NCBI RefSeq assembly: GCF_000372865.1
Contig: NZ_KB889965.1
Location: 703,902 to 767,901, forward strand
Reading direction: 5' to 3'
Origin: Methylosarcina fibrata AML-C10
GTDB taxonomy: Bacteria > Pseudomonadota > Gammaproteobacteria > Methylococcales > Methylomonadaceae
DNA: 64,000 nt
Shown: positions 8,908 through 16,301 of the stretch, piece by piece
Layout: each line of letters begins with the position of its first letter
Numbering within the stretch: position 1 is the first letter of the stretch
Translations under genes and position numbers: made by a program
The notes under the pieces: model-generated
Told to the model about the DNA's origin: nothing
The model's input: the letters and a program-made list of their open reading frames with translations, nothing else
The model's database searches: none

Positions 8908-10302
8908 ATGGCTAAAATTCCTTATCTTGTAAGGCGAAAAAACGTCTTTTATTTTCGTCTTAGCGTTCCCGCCGAACTTCGCGAATCAATCAACGCTCGC
9001 GAAATCATCAAAAGCCTTAAAACTGAAAACCGGTTCGAGGCAACCTATCAGGCATTAAAACTTGCCGCACATTACAAAGCGGTTTTGCACGATCTGAAAA
9101 CCGGCAAATCCCTTGCACTCAACCATTTAGCTTTACCCGAACCACAGATGGCCGCACTTGTAGCGCCGGTCATTGCCCCACCTGTTCAAGTTAAATCATC
9201 CGCGCCGCTGTTGTCGGCCGTCATTGCAGACTTCCTGAAGCGTTACGACCGAAATAACAAGGCTACCCTGGTGAAGCTTAATGCCACGTTGCCTATCTTT
9301 CTTGAGCTTGTTGGCGACCGGCCGATTGATGGCATTTTGCAGGCGCATATCAACACTTTTTTTGATGAAGTGCAGGGGTTGCCACCGCGTGCAGGCAAGG
9401 CTAAAAAATACGAGGGTATGTCATTACGTGAGATTATCGCGGCCAATACCGGGGAATGTATTTCGGCGGGAACGTTTAAATCCACTTACCGGGCACTGAT
9501 AAGCATTTTTTTGAATTGGGGGGCGGTTCACTACCATGATCAAGGCTTCCCAAGCCTTAGCGTTCAGGGCGCCGTATACCGTGGTGAGCGGTCCAAAGGC
9601 ATCAACAAGCAACGCGCCATGACGCGGGAAGAGATTCAAAAGCTATTTACTCATCCAACGATGAAGAGTTTTGCCGCCGATCCGGAAACCGAGCATTGTT
9701 TTTGGCTGCCGGCAATTGGCCTGCATACCGGCTGCCGAATCAATGAGGTTTGCCAACTTAACCCGCAAACCGATATTGTGCGGGATGAAAAAACAGGCAT
9801 TTGGTATTTCAATTTCGACGATGCAGGGGAAAGCGCCGAAAATGTCGAAAAGAGTCTTAAAACCGAATCATCGCGCCGGATTGTTCCTATCCATAGCCGC
9901 TTAATCGAGTTGGGATTTTTAAATTACGTCGAACGCATCAAAGCCGGCGGTCACAAGTTGATTTTTCCAAAATGGCGGCCACGCTATGGTAAGGCATCGG
10001 TCAATGCGAAATTGTGGTTTACCGATTACGTTGCAAGCATCGGTCTGAAAGACACAACGCCAGGCGCACGGTTAAGCGGTTTTCATTCATTTCGGCATAC
10101 GTTTGTTACCCATGCGATAAACAATAAAATTTCAGGGGTTTTTCAGCTTACCGGACATGAGACCGGGGAAATTGACGGGTTCGGCAAAACGTCAAAAGTT
10201 GCCGCCGGGTATTGGACGCGAAGCCGGACGGATAACATTTCGGAACTGAAAGAGACTATCGAACGCTTTGATTTTGGTATCGATTTTTTTAAACCGGCAT
10301 GA
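8908..10302 (+). CDS. int: tyrosine-type site-specific integrase
   Basis: A phage-type integrase of 464 aa. The N-terminus (MAKIPYLVRRKNVFYFRLSVPAELRE) is the DUF6538-like arm seen in integrases of this group. The C-terminal catalytic domain shows the expected order: HTGCRINEVCQL (catalytic Arg), a Lys-containing beta strand, SGFHSFRHTFVTHAIN (His-x-x-Arg box), LTGHETGEIDG, and the Tyr in AAGYWTR. I chose the ATG at 8908; a TTG 12 codons upstream also keeps the frame open. It should catalyse integration at, and excision from, tRNA-Ser. Confidence 0.92.
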   Translation: MAKIPYLVRRKNVFYFRLSVPAELRESINAREIIKSLKTENRFEATYQALKLAAHYKAVLHDLKTGKSLALNHLALPEPQMAALVAPVIAPPVQVKSSAPLLSAVIADFLKRYDRNNKATLVKLNATLPIFLELVGDRPIDGILQAHINTFFDEVQGLPPRAGKAKKYEGMSLREIIAANTGECISAGTFKSTYRALISIFLNWGAVHYHDQGFPSLSVQGAVYRGERSKGINKQRAMTREEIQKLFTHPTMKSFAADPETEHCFWLPAIGLHTGCRINEVCQLNPQTDIVRDEKTGIWYFNFDDAGESAENVEKSLKTESSRRIVPIHSRLIELGFLNYVERIKAGGHKLIFPKWRPRYGKASVNAKLWFTDYVASIGLKDTTPGARLSGFHSFRHTFVTHAINNKISGVFQLTGHETGEIDGFGKTSKVAAGYWTRSRTDNISELKETIERFDFGIDFFKPA

Positions 10303-10413
10303 AGTAAGTCACTGGTGAACTATCGTAAGTTATTGAAAATAAAATAAAAAAATTGATTTTTTGCAAGCCATTGAGTAGCATTTAGTTTCTTTTTAATCAA
10401 TTGAGGTTACATC

Positions 10414-10584
10414 ATGAAAAAAATATCTTTGCAACAAATGGCTGATCTGTATTTCGAATTGATCGACGTTGAGACTTTAAACCGGGCTGAAGTCGTCATT
10501 CATGCCGGCCGGCATCCGGAATTAGGGGATATCGTGCTTACTCAGTGGGCTGGGGACGATCAAGCGTTTTTGAATATTCGCTAA
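10414..10584 (+). CDS. small hypothetical protein (56 aa)
   Basis: A 56-aa frame (MKKISLQQMADLYFELIDVE...) starts at an ATG with a good GAGGT site 8 bases upstream. It is acidic and soluble, and ends WAGDDQAFLNIR. The start and spacing support a real gene. It lies 84 bp upstream of the putative ADP-ribosyltransferase, which has its own promoter, so it could be a partner or antitoxin; that is inference only. Confidence 0.6.
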   Translation: MKKISLQQMADLYFELIDVETLNRAEVVIHAGRHPELGDIVLTQWAGDDQAFLNIR

Positions 10585-10592
10585 AACGCGCT

Positions 10593-10621
10593 TTGACGTT
10601 CCACAAAGTCCGGTGTATAGT
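10593..10621 (+). promoter_or_regulatory. sigma70-type promoter of the ADP-ribosyltransferase-like gene
   Basis: TTGACG (10593-10598), a 17-base spacer, then TATAGT (10616-10621). This is one of the best consensus matches in the window. Transcription would start near 10628, giving a 40-base leader with a weak CCCTTT/AGAGGG hairpin and an AGAGGA ribosome-binding site before the ATG at 10669. Confidence 0.7.
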
Positions 10622-10668
10622 CCGCGTCCCTTTGGCAGAGGGGCTTTTCAACCACAAGAGGATTCTGA

Positions 10669-11421
10669 ATGACGACAGCAAAAATTGAAGCGGTAACAGT
10701 GGACAAAAAAATTAATCACTTAATTAATATGATCGAAAGATACAGCGGTTTTCTATATGACTACCAGCTCAAAAGCATACATGAAAACATGCCAATCATT
10801 TTTAATAACTCGAAATCTGTAGAGGAGCAGAAAGACGCGGCCTTATCGATTTGGTGTGCACTTGACGACAGCAAAAGGATTGATTTTTGCGGTTGGGCAT
10901 GGTGTGAACATCTACTATATTCTATCCTTCCCAAGCCGGTATTTTCGTCTGTATTGATTGAAACCCACCAAAGGGGAAAGGGTGGAAGTCTGTTGATCCA
11001 TTTTTCATTGAATGAACGGATTCAAATGTTTGAACTTGCTGATCCGCAGCATTTAATGACATCGACAGAGTATGAGAGGTTTTTGGCGCTACCGGATGAA
11101 GTCAAAATTTATAGGGGCGGATCGGGAGCAGCGCCCAACAAGTTAAAATATGGCATGAGTTGGACGACTGATGTAGATTTAGCAGCTTGGTTTGCAAATC
11201 GGTTTACAAGTAGGGGTAAGCCGTTAGTTATCGAGGGTATCGCTAAAAAGAAAAATATTTTTGGCTGCTTCGATTACGAAGACGAAATAATTACCGTTGG
11301 AGGTCGGGTGTCAAAAATGAAAGTTTTAGACATCGATATTGATTCGGCAGCCTCAAGGCATGGCGATAAAATGAAAGCCGAATGGGAAGCTGAAATGGAA
11401 AAACTGAAAACCGCCGCGTAA
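10669..11421 (+). CDS. putative ADP-ribosyltransferase (R-S-E class)
   Basis: A soluble protein of 250 aa. The C-terminal half has the three landmarks of an arginine-type ADP-ribosyltransferase in the right order: IYRGG (Arg149), GMSWTTD (Ser164-Trp-Thr-Thr) followed by LAAWFANRF, and YEDEIIT (Glu204/Glu206) after a beta strand reading PLVIEGIAKKKNIF. Such enzymes move ADP-ribose from NAD to proteins, RNA or DNA. Residues 1-140 match nothing I know. It sits beside the integrase with its own strong promoter, a usual place for satellite cargo, so it may act in host takeover, anti-phage defence or as a toxin. Fold assignment is by motif only. Confidence 0.6.
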   Translation: MTTAKIEAVTVDKKINHLINMIERYSGFLYDYQLKSIHENMPIIFNNSKSVEEQKDAALSIWCALDDSKRIDFCGWAWCEHLLYSILPKPVFSSVLIETHQRGKGGSLLIHFSLNERIQMFELADPQHLMTSTEYERFLALPDEVKIYRGGSGAAPNKLKYGMSWTTDVDLAAWFANRFTSRGKPLVIEGIAKKKNIFGCFDYEDEIITVGGRVSKMKVLDIDIDSAASRHGDKMKAEWEAEMEKLKTAA

Positions 11422-11443
11422 TAAAATTGTAACAAAACCACCT

Positions 11444-11474
11444 GCTAAGCGGTCTCCAGACGGGGCCGCTTAGC
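11444..11474 (+). terminator. probable rho-independent terminator
   Basis: A 9-bp perfect stem (GCTAAGCGG / CCGCTTAGC) with a 13-base loop lies 22 bases after the ADP-ribosyltransferase-like stop codon, followed by CTATTTGTT. The T tract is imperfect, so strength is uncertain. Confidence 0.55.
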
Positions 11475-12005
11475 CTATTTGTTAACCCAATCAAAAACAA
11501 TAAGCCATCAATCGGCCGGACTTGTCTTCGGGGTCAAACTTGTCTATTTTTAACGCCGTTTTGACGCCTAAAACCGCTCATTCTCAAGCGAAAACTTAAA
11601 AGTAATGGTAGGGTAGCGGGTAAGGGAAAACATGGCTGACTGATGGCTTAAATCACGTTTTTTGATTACCGCGTCATTGCCGCCTTTCCACCCCCAACAA
11701 TCTAAAAAACAAGCACGATTGACGGATTGATTTACCCGTGACTCAAACAATGCGTTTTAGAGCTTCAGGAAGCCCTTTTTTAAGCTATTTCAGCAACGAA
11801 AACGAAAAAGTAATACCGATTTACCGCACAACGGAAGTTTTCGTGTCTTAAATCGCGTTTTTTGACATATTACGTTAAAACTCAGTTGACGCGGCGAAGA
11901 GAAGTCTTTCCGCAACTTATTGGACGCCGGCGGCAGGCCTACGGGTTCCGGAGATTCTCATCAGGACTGTAGATCTGCGTTTCTACGTTTCTGCATCCCG
12001 GCAGG

Positions 12006-12115
12006 CCTTCATCCCCCGCAACTTCTTCTTCACGGGAAAAACCTTCATCCCCCGCAACTTCTTCTTCACGGGGAAAAGCCTTCATCCCCGCAACTTCTTC
12101 TAATTTCCGGAATTA
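12006..12115. repeat. 36-bp tandem repeat, three copies
   Basis: Units begin CCTTCATCCCCCGCAACTTC at 12006, 12042 and 12079; the last is shortened and diverges after CTTCTTC. Each full unit includes TTCTTCACGGG and an A-run. The units are adjacent without unique spacers, so this is not a CRISPR array. A plus-strand frame crosses them but looks like a chance frame. Confidence 0.75.
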
Positions 12116-12125
12116 TTAAACCCAC

Positions 12126-12175
12126 CGGAGAGCAAAAAACGAAGTGAGGCGAAGCCGAACTGTTTTTGCTCTCCG
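12126..12175. repeat. long hairpin with 13-bp stem
   Basis: CGGAGAGCAAAAA (12126-12138) is complementary to TTTTTGCTCTCCG (12163-12175) with a 24-base loop. On the plus strand it could terminate weakly. Its place beside the tandem repeats makes a structural role also possible. Confidence 0.6.
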
Positions 12176-12268
12176 TTCTTTTAATTACATATCTATATAA
12201 GTCTATATAATTAGTGGTCATAAAAAACACCAAAAATTGCCTTCAAAGCAAGTAAACACGCGTCTTTC

Positions 12269-12325
12269 AGGCCGACACTCTGCCCGACACGAAAACGCCT
12301 TTAGGCCGACACGCTGCCCGACACG
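12269..12325. repeat. iteron-like direct repeats (CCGACAC x4)
   Basis: Two 23-bp repeats (12269-12291 and 12303-12325, one mismatch, period 34) each contain CCGACAC twice. The four heptamers lie at 12272, 12284, 12306 and 12318. They abut the stop codon of the 12327-13520 gene. Confidence 0.65.
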
Positions 12326-12326
12326 C

Positions 12327-13520
12327 TTATAAAATTGACGCCCTTTTAAAGAGTTCAACGCGCCGCCTTAATTTTGATTTGCCGATGCTATCGCCGGATA
12401 GTTTTTCATAAGCGGCCATGATTCCAGAAAGATTACTGATCTTACCGCCGGAATACTGAAGGGCAACCCAAATGTTTACGCACTCATTCATATCAATAAT
12501 TTTTGTATTAACGGGATTGGTTTTAGCGTATTTATCCAACTTGTGCCGGATGTCAATTGCTCGCACCCTCAGCCTATCAAGTTTTTCCTGTTCGCGCTGT
12601 GCTTTGTTTTTGGCTTCATCCTGCCGCTGCCGGATAGCACCCGATCGTAAGACGACTAATTGCTCTTGCCAACATTCCGGCAAACGTAAATGTTTGATCT
12701 TTTGGATAGCGGTTAAATGTCCCACCTTTCCCGTTTTTGTTTCATATCGACCTATGGCGATTTTGTGCGCTTTCTCGAAGTCGAATTGATCACTGGTAAA
12801 GATGCCATCGAAAAGGCCATCATTGGCCGCCGAGTCGGTTTGGTGGCCGTTTTGAGTATGCCATAACCAAAGCAAGTCAAATATCTGTAAATCGAGCATA
12901 TAGGCGCTAATCGCCGGGGTTTTACATGCAACCCAGTTATACTTCGGAAAGCCGCGTTCGATCGGCGAAATGCCCCGTTTTGTGAGCTCTAAGGCAATAT
13001 TTCGGTTAAGTGATTGCTCGGTATTGGTATAAGTGAAATCACCTGAAAAATGCGATTTTTGAAGGCTTAATAAGGTGTCTATCGACAACAAAGCAAAATC
13101 TGTTTCCGGTTCGGCTTGGGGCGTATCAGGCGCCGCTTCGGGTTCCTGAACAGGCAATGCCGGGGGCGGGATAATTTCCGGTTGCTTTTGATCGTGTTGG
13201 GCGGCCGGGGAATCCGGGACAGTCGGCATGATGCCAATTTCACTAAATACGGCATCAATTTCAGCCCATTCTTCAGGTGTGTCCGCCGAAGCATGGGGAA
13301 CGGGCGCCGGCCGGTTAATGGTTGCCGGGGTGTCGTCAAGCAACGCTATTTCGTCCAAAATTCGCAACGCTTCTTCAGTGTCTGGATCGTCTTTGTGATA
13401 TTCCGGATTTAAAATGAATTCATCGTTAACGCTTAAATATTTGGGAATCCTTACTAACTCTTCATTTGTCGAAAATAAATCGCTAGATGTTGAAAAATAA
13501 AGCTTTTTATGTAAATCCAT
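12327..13520 (-). CDS. hypothetical protein, possibly replication-related (397 aa)
   Basis: A 397-aa soluble protein. Residues about 40-145 are low-complexity and rich in Pro, Glu and Asp (PPPALPVQEPEAAPDTPQAE). Residues 150-290 look globular (ISPIERGFPKYNWVACKTP, IFDLLWLWHTQNG). Residues about 295-345 are charged and helical (RQRQDEAKNKAQREQEKLDR), probably coiled coil, and the C-terminus is basic. No family is recognised. The iteron-like repeats at its 3' end and its place in the early region of the element make a replication or DNA-binding role possible. A GGAG lies 12 bases before the ATG. Confidence 0.55.
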   Translation of the reverse strand: MDLHKKLYFSTSSDLFSTNEELVRIPKYLSVNDEFILNPEYHKDDPDTEEALRILDEIALLDDTPATINRPAPVPHASADTPEEWAEIDAVFSEIGIMPTVPDSPAAQHDQKQPEIIPPPALPVQEPEAAPDTPQAEPETDFALLSIDTLLSLQKSHFSGDFTYTNTEQSLNRNIALELTKRGISPIERGFPKYNWVACKTPAISAYMLDLQIFDLLWLWHTQNGHQTDSAANDGLFDGIFTSDQFDFEKAHKIAIGRYETKTGKVGHLTAIQKIKHLRLPECWQEQLVVLRSGAIRQRQDEAKNKAQREQEKLDRLRVRAIDIRHKLDKYAKTNPVNTKIIDMNECVNIWVALQYSGGKISNLSGIMAAYEKLSGDSIGKSKLRRRVELFKRASIL

Positions 13521-13568
13521 AGTATAATATACTCCATCATTTTTTCATTCTGTTGTGTTATCCATGTC

Positions 13569-13598
13569 CCCGGTAGCTGCAAACTACCGGGTTTTTTT
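13569..13598 (+). terminator. rho-independent terminator on the plus strand
   Basis: CCCGGTAG, a short loop, CTACCGGG and seven T's form a textbook terminator. It points along the plus strand although both flanking genes are on the minus strand, so it would end a plus-strand transcript. A TATAAT at 13523-13528 lies about 45 bases upstream, but I see no good -35 for it. Confidence 0.7.
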
Positions 13599-13619
13599 GC
13601 CTTTGATGTATCGTTCGGC

Positions 13620-14051
13620 TTAAGCCGCTTCGTCTTTCCTTTCCAGTAATTCCTTTTCGAATTCATAGATACGGCGTTTTGCAGTCATTGCAGCCCCTTC
13701 GAAATCAATTGATTCTCTGTGTATCCAGTCGCCGCTATGAAAAATTTTTGCGACTTCCGAATCTGGATGAATGCCGATTTGCTGTTCAATAAATTCTTCG
13801 ATGATTCGGCAAAGCCAGTTTGAACTGTGAACCGTGACATCAACTATATTGGGTTGCGCCTGAAATTGAGCTTCAAATGCCCGCAATGCCTGTATATAGG
13901 GTTCCGGCACAAAAACAGTAACGGGTTTTAAACCGACTTCATTTAATTCTTCCGCAATGATCTTAACTCGCCGTTGATGGCGGGCCTGTCTTTCCGCCCC
14001 GGACATTGATGTTTTACCTTTGGGTGGTCTTCCATATTTTTGATTTTTCAT
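13620..14051 (-). CDS. putative DNA-binding regulator (143 aa)
   Basis: A 143-aa protein whose N-terminus is basic (MKNQKYGRPPKGKTSMSG, then ERQARHQRRVK), with an AT-hook-like GRPPKG. The middle LKPVTVFVPEPYIQALRAF resembles a ribbon-helix-helix strand-helix unit, and the C-terminus is acidic and helical. I chose the ATG at 14051 because AAGGA lies 5-6 bases before it; the longer frame from 14096 lacks a site. It probably regulates or partitions the element; the function is inferred. Confidence 0.55.
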   Translation of the reverse strand: MKNQKYGRPPKGKTSMSGAERQARHQRRVKIIAEELNEVGLKPVTVFVPEPYIQALRAFEAQFQAQPNIVDVTVHSSNWLCRIIEEFIEQQIGIHPDSEVAKIFHSGDWIHRESIDFEGAAMTAKRRIYEFEKELLERKDEAA

Positions 14052-14227
14052 TATTTTCCTTGTTTGATGTTTAACAATGGGGCGATATTTTATCACATAA
14101 CGTTATTAATGACATATTTATTTGTTAGTGGTGATAAAAAGGGGCGGTGGAGCTGATTTAAATTTTTTGGTCGGTTCGGGCCGGCCGCCGGCCGCCGTTT
14201 TGAAGAGGTGAGAGGGTATCAATAATA

Positions 14228-14250
14228 CAAATGATAATGATTATCATTTG
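14228..14250. promoter_or_regulatory. Fur-box-like palindrome
   Basis: An 11-bp perfect inverted repeat flanks one central G. The core TGATAATGATTATCA equals the 7-1-7 Fur operator consensus (TGATAAT-N-ATTATCA). It lies 177 bp upstream of the 14051 start on the minus strand. No iron gene is near. Confidence 0.65.
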
Positions 14251-14359
14251 ATGCCTTTGCCATCATATCCGGGCATACCAAGCCGCCGCCGTCGGCGCCA
14301 ATGCCGAACCGCTCTAAAGCCGCATCATTTCGGGCTTTGCGGGCTGGAGTGGATGCAGT

Positions 14360-14382
14360 ATTGTTTCTTAAAAAGAAACAAT
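14360..14382. promoter_or_regulatory. palindromic operator-like site 1
   Basis: ATTGTTTCTT and AAGAAACAAT face each other across three A's, a perfect 10-bp inverted repeat. The same half-site TTGTTTC recurs at 14469-14489. A repressor or recombinase binding role is inferred. Confidence 0.5.
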
Positions 14383-14468
14383 AAAATAACTAGCTTGTTA
14401 CTATGCTAACTATGAATTTAAATAATAAAATCATGTATTTATAAACGGCATGAAAATTGCAATAGACG

Positions 14469-14489
14469 TTGTTTCAAATAAAGAAACAA
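14469..14489. promoter_or_regulatory. palindromic operator-like site 2
   Basis: TTGTTTC, 7 bases, GAAACAA: the same half-sites as the palindrome at 14360, 109 bases to the left. Confidence 0.45.
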
Positions 14490-14559
14490 TAGGGCAGGTT
14501 CCCTGCAAGCATTGTTGCAGTAAATTTACCGCCCATGGGCTTGAGAATGCTTCAGGCAC

Positions 14560-14586
14560 AAAAAAAGCCGCACAGTGGCGGCTTTC
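14560..14586 (-). terminator. terminator of the serine recombinase gene
   Basis: Read on the minus strand, AAAGCCGCC, a short loop, GCGGCTTT and a run of T's lie 25 bases after the recombinase stop at 14611. This is a clear rho-independent terminator. Confidence 0.8.
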
Positions 14587-14610
14587 GTTTGAATCGATCG
14601 GTATTAATCG

Positions 14611-15201
14611 TTATGCTTCGGCAGCTTTAATTACTCGCTGAACAACGCTTGTGCCGATACCAAGCGTTTTGCCTATCTTTAAAACGCCCATGCCTTCAGA
14701 ACGCAGTTTGATGATTTCTTGTTCTACCGATGTATCAGTCTTCGGCCGGCCCAATTGCTTACCTTGTTGTCTTGCCCGGCTCAATCCGGCATGAACGCGC
14801 TCTTGAATCATTGACCGCTCGAATTCGGCAAAGACGCCGCACATTTGAAACAGCGCCCGGCCTGATGGCGTTGTGGTATCGATGGCTTGCTGATGCAAAT
14901 ACATATCAACGCCGACACTGTGTAGGTCGTGCATGATACCTACCAAGTCTTGCAGGCTTCGGCCTAAGCGGTCGACGGACCACGCCATAATGACATCAAA
15001 CTTCCGTTGTGTGGCGGCTTTAAGCATCTTATCCAATGCCGGGCGTTTATCGCGGCCTTTAGAACCCGAAATGCCGGCATCTTCATAAACCTGCACGATT
15101 TCCCAACCTGATTTGTTGGCAATCTTTTCAAGTTCTAAACGTTGGTTTTCTGTTGTTTGCTGATCGGTTGAAACGCGGATGTATAAGGCGGCTCTTTTCA
15201 T
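14611..15201 (-). CDS. serine recombinase (resolvase/invertase family)
   Basis: A 196-aa small serine recombinase. The catalytic domain begins LYIRVSTDQQ (Ser11) and continues with DAGISGSKGRDKRPALDKML, DVIMAWSVDRLGRSLQDL and CGVFAEFERSMIQERVHAGL. A C-terminal helix-turn-helix follows (GMGVLKIGKTLGIGTSVVQRVI). It could invert or resolve DNA in the element, or be an accessory to replication. It has its own promoter (15234-15262) and terminator. Confidence 0.9.
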   Translation of the reverse strand: MKRAALYIRVSTDQQTTENQRLELEKIANKSGWEIVQVYEDAGISGSKGRDKRPALDKMLKAATQRKFDVIMAWSVDRLGRSLQDLVGIMHDLHSVGVDMYLHQQAIDTTTPSGRALFQMCGVFAEFERSMIQERVHAGLSRARQQGKQLGRPKTDTSVEQEIIKLRSEGMGVLKIGKTLGIGTSVVQRVIKAAEA

Positions 15202-15233
15202 GACTTGTCCCCGGCTGTTATTTAGTGGCTATA

Positions 15234-15262
15234 ATTATAGCTGTTACATATACGGAAAACAA
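15234..15262 (-). promoter_or_regulatory. promoter of the serine recombinase gene
   Basis: On the minus strand, TTGTTT (15262-15257), exactly 17 bases, then TATAAT (15239-15234). It lies 33 bases upstream of the recombinase ATG. Confidence 0.65.
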
Positions 15263-15351
15263 GTGTTAAACGTATATTATTTTTGCCAGTCTGAAAGCCT
15301 TGATTTTTGTGGGTAGGGAAGGGGGAATTTTCGAGGGGTTTTCCGTATAGG

Positions 15352-15717
15352 TTAATCCGATTCCAGAACCGCCGCCGTATGTGCATCAAAGGTGCGGTAA
15401 TCGCTTTTCGTGATATCGCGGCTTTTTTTGACTGTCCCCAGATTGATCAGGATTCCTTTCAGGTGCGCGGTATTGGCTCTGTAATTGCCTTCATCAATTT
15501 CTTCGCCGTTGAGAATCTTTAATTCGTCTCGTTCGCACAGTGTCGCAAGCGTGGCCGCCCGCCGCATAAGCATAGCTTCGGCGGTCGTCGGGTCGCCGCC
15601 TACCTGATAATTCAAGCCGGCCAATTGGTCTCGATACCGGCGGGCTATGGCGGTTCGGCCGTCAATCTTTTGCCCGTCGATCAGTAATTCCGGAAGTTTA
15701 AAATCATCACTTGCCAT
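15352..15717 (-). CDS. hypothetical phage-type protein (121 aa)
   Basis: The last gene of the minus-strand head cluster: a 121-aa, mostly helical, soluble protein. The stretch RRYRDQLAGLNYQVGGDP then RRAATLATLCERDELKILNG looks like a small phage structural or packaging protein. No terminase small subunit was identified elsewhere, so this is one candidate for it, without direct support. It is separated from the preceding gene by the 84-bp repeats. Confidence 0.5.
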   Translation of the reverse strand: MASDDFKLPELLIDGQKIDGRTAIARRYRDQLAGLNYQVGGDPTTAEAMLMRRAATLATLCERDELKILNGEEIDEGNYRANTAHLKGILINLGTVKKSRDITKSDYRTFDAHTAAVLESD

Positions 15718-15805
15718 TTTCTGTTCTCTTTCTGTTCTCTTTTTTGAGCTTCGGACCGCTATTTGCTCGTTCGCTTACCCATCATTGACGCAACCAACAA
15801 TGAAA

Positions 15806-15999
15806 CCCCTTGTTTTCCTTTGTTTCCTTTATTTGGTTTCCCATTATCAACCCGACATCAATTCGACCATCAAGCCGACATCAATTCGACCCCTTGTTTT
15901 CCTTTGTTTCCTTTATTTGGTTTCCCATTATCAACCCGACATCAATGCAACCATCAAGCCGACATCAATTCGGCCCCTTGTTTTCCTTTGTTTGGTTTT
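15806..15999. repeat. 84-bp tandem repeat (two full units and a partial)
   Basis: Units starting CCCCTTGTTTTCCTTTG occur at 15806, 15890 and 15974 (the third is truncated). Within each unit a shorter GACATCAAT motif occurs twice. The third unit encodes the C-terminus of the 15954-16301 gene. The period is 28 codons. Duplication of the 3' end of that gene is the likely origin. Confidence 0.85.
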
Positions 16000-16301
16000 C
16001 CAGCCTTTGCCTTTGAATGCGCCAAATATCGATCGATAACGATCTTTTGCACTGCATCGGCATCAAGACCGGCTAACCAACATACGGCTTTAAAATCACT
16101 ACCGCCTTCATAAAACCATTTCCTTGCTTGCTGTTGATAGCTTCTAAGGGTTCGGACTGATTTGGTTCGCTTTCCGGTTGCATCGCTTAAGGCTTGAAGC
16201 AATACGCCACACCAAAGCTGCCGTTCTGGCATTAAAGAAATCAATTCTTTATCAATAACTTGATCTATTTGAAAGCTTATAAAATCTTCACTCTCGCTCA
16301 T
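15954..16301 (-). CDS. hypothetical phage-type protein (115 aa)
   Basis: A 115-aa protein whose ATG (16301) overlaps the stop codon of the minor head gene as ATGA, indicating translational coupling. The C-terminal half (RSYQQQARKWFYEGGSDFKAVCWLAGLDADAV) resembles a small conserved phage protein in which a Phe-x-x-Val-Cys helix precedes a GLDPxxV turn. The basic tail (KAGKPNKGKQ) is encoded by the 84-bp repeat. The function is not known. Confidence 0.55.
   Translation of the reverse strand: MSESEDFISFQIDQVIDKELISLMPERQLWCGVLLQALSDATGKRTKSVRTLRSYQQQARKWFYEGGSDFKAVCWLAGLDADAVQKIVIDRYLAHSKAKAGKPNKGKQGAELMSA

Larger units (their letters stand above)
11475..12326. other. non-coding repeat-rich region, possible replication or control region of the element
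   Basis: About 850 bases without a convincing gene. It holds two copies of CTTAAATC(A/G)CGTTTTTTGA (about 11648 and 11850), a 36-bp tandem repeat (12006-12115), a 13-bp-stem hairpin (12126-12175), an AT-rich stretch (12180-12240) and four CCGACAC heptamers (12272-12324). Repeats, an AT-rich block and iteron-like heptamers together recall satellite or plasmid origins; this is inference. Confidence 0.4.
14052..14559. other. control region with Fur-like box and palindromes
   Basis: About 500 bases lie between the regulator start and the recombinase terminator. It contains the Fur-like box at 14228-14250 and two TTGTTTC palindromes (14360-14382 and 14469-14489). A 63-aa plus-strand frame from 14450 runs into the recombinase gene and is probably not coding. 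It looks like a shared switch region for early genes. Confidence 0.45.

Noticed and set aside
12006-12115. CRISPR array
   Set aside because: Tandem 36-bp units without spacers.
11920-12147. 75-aa plus-strand frame across the 36-bp repeats
   Set aside because: Its repeated HPPQLLLHG pattern only reflects the DNA repeat; there is no ribosome-binding site.
14450-14641. 63-aa plus-strand open frame
   Set aside because: It runs through an operator-like palindrome and the recombinase terminator into the recombinase gene on the other strand.
15806-15999. CRISPR array
   Set aside because: Repeat units are 84 bp, contiguous and lack unique spacers; no cas genes nearby.
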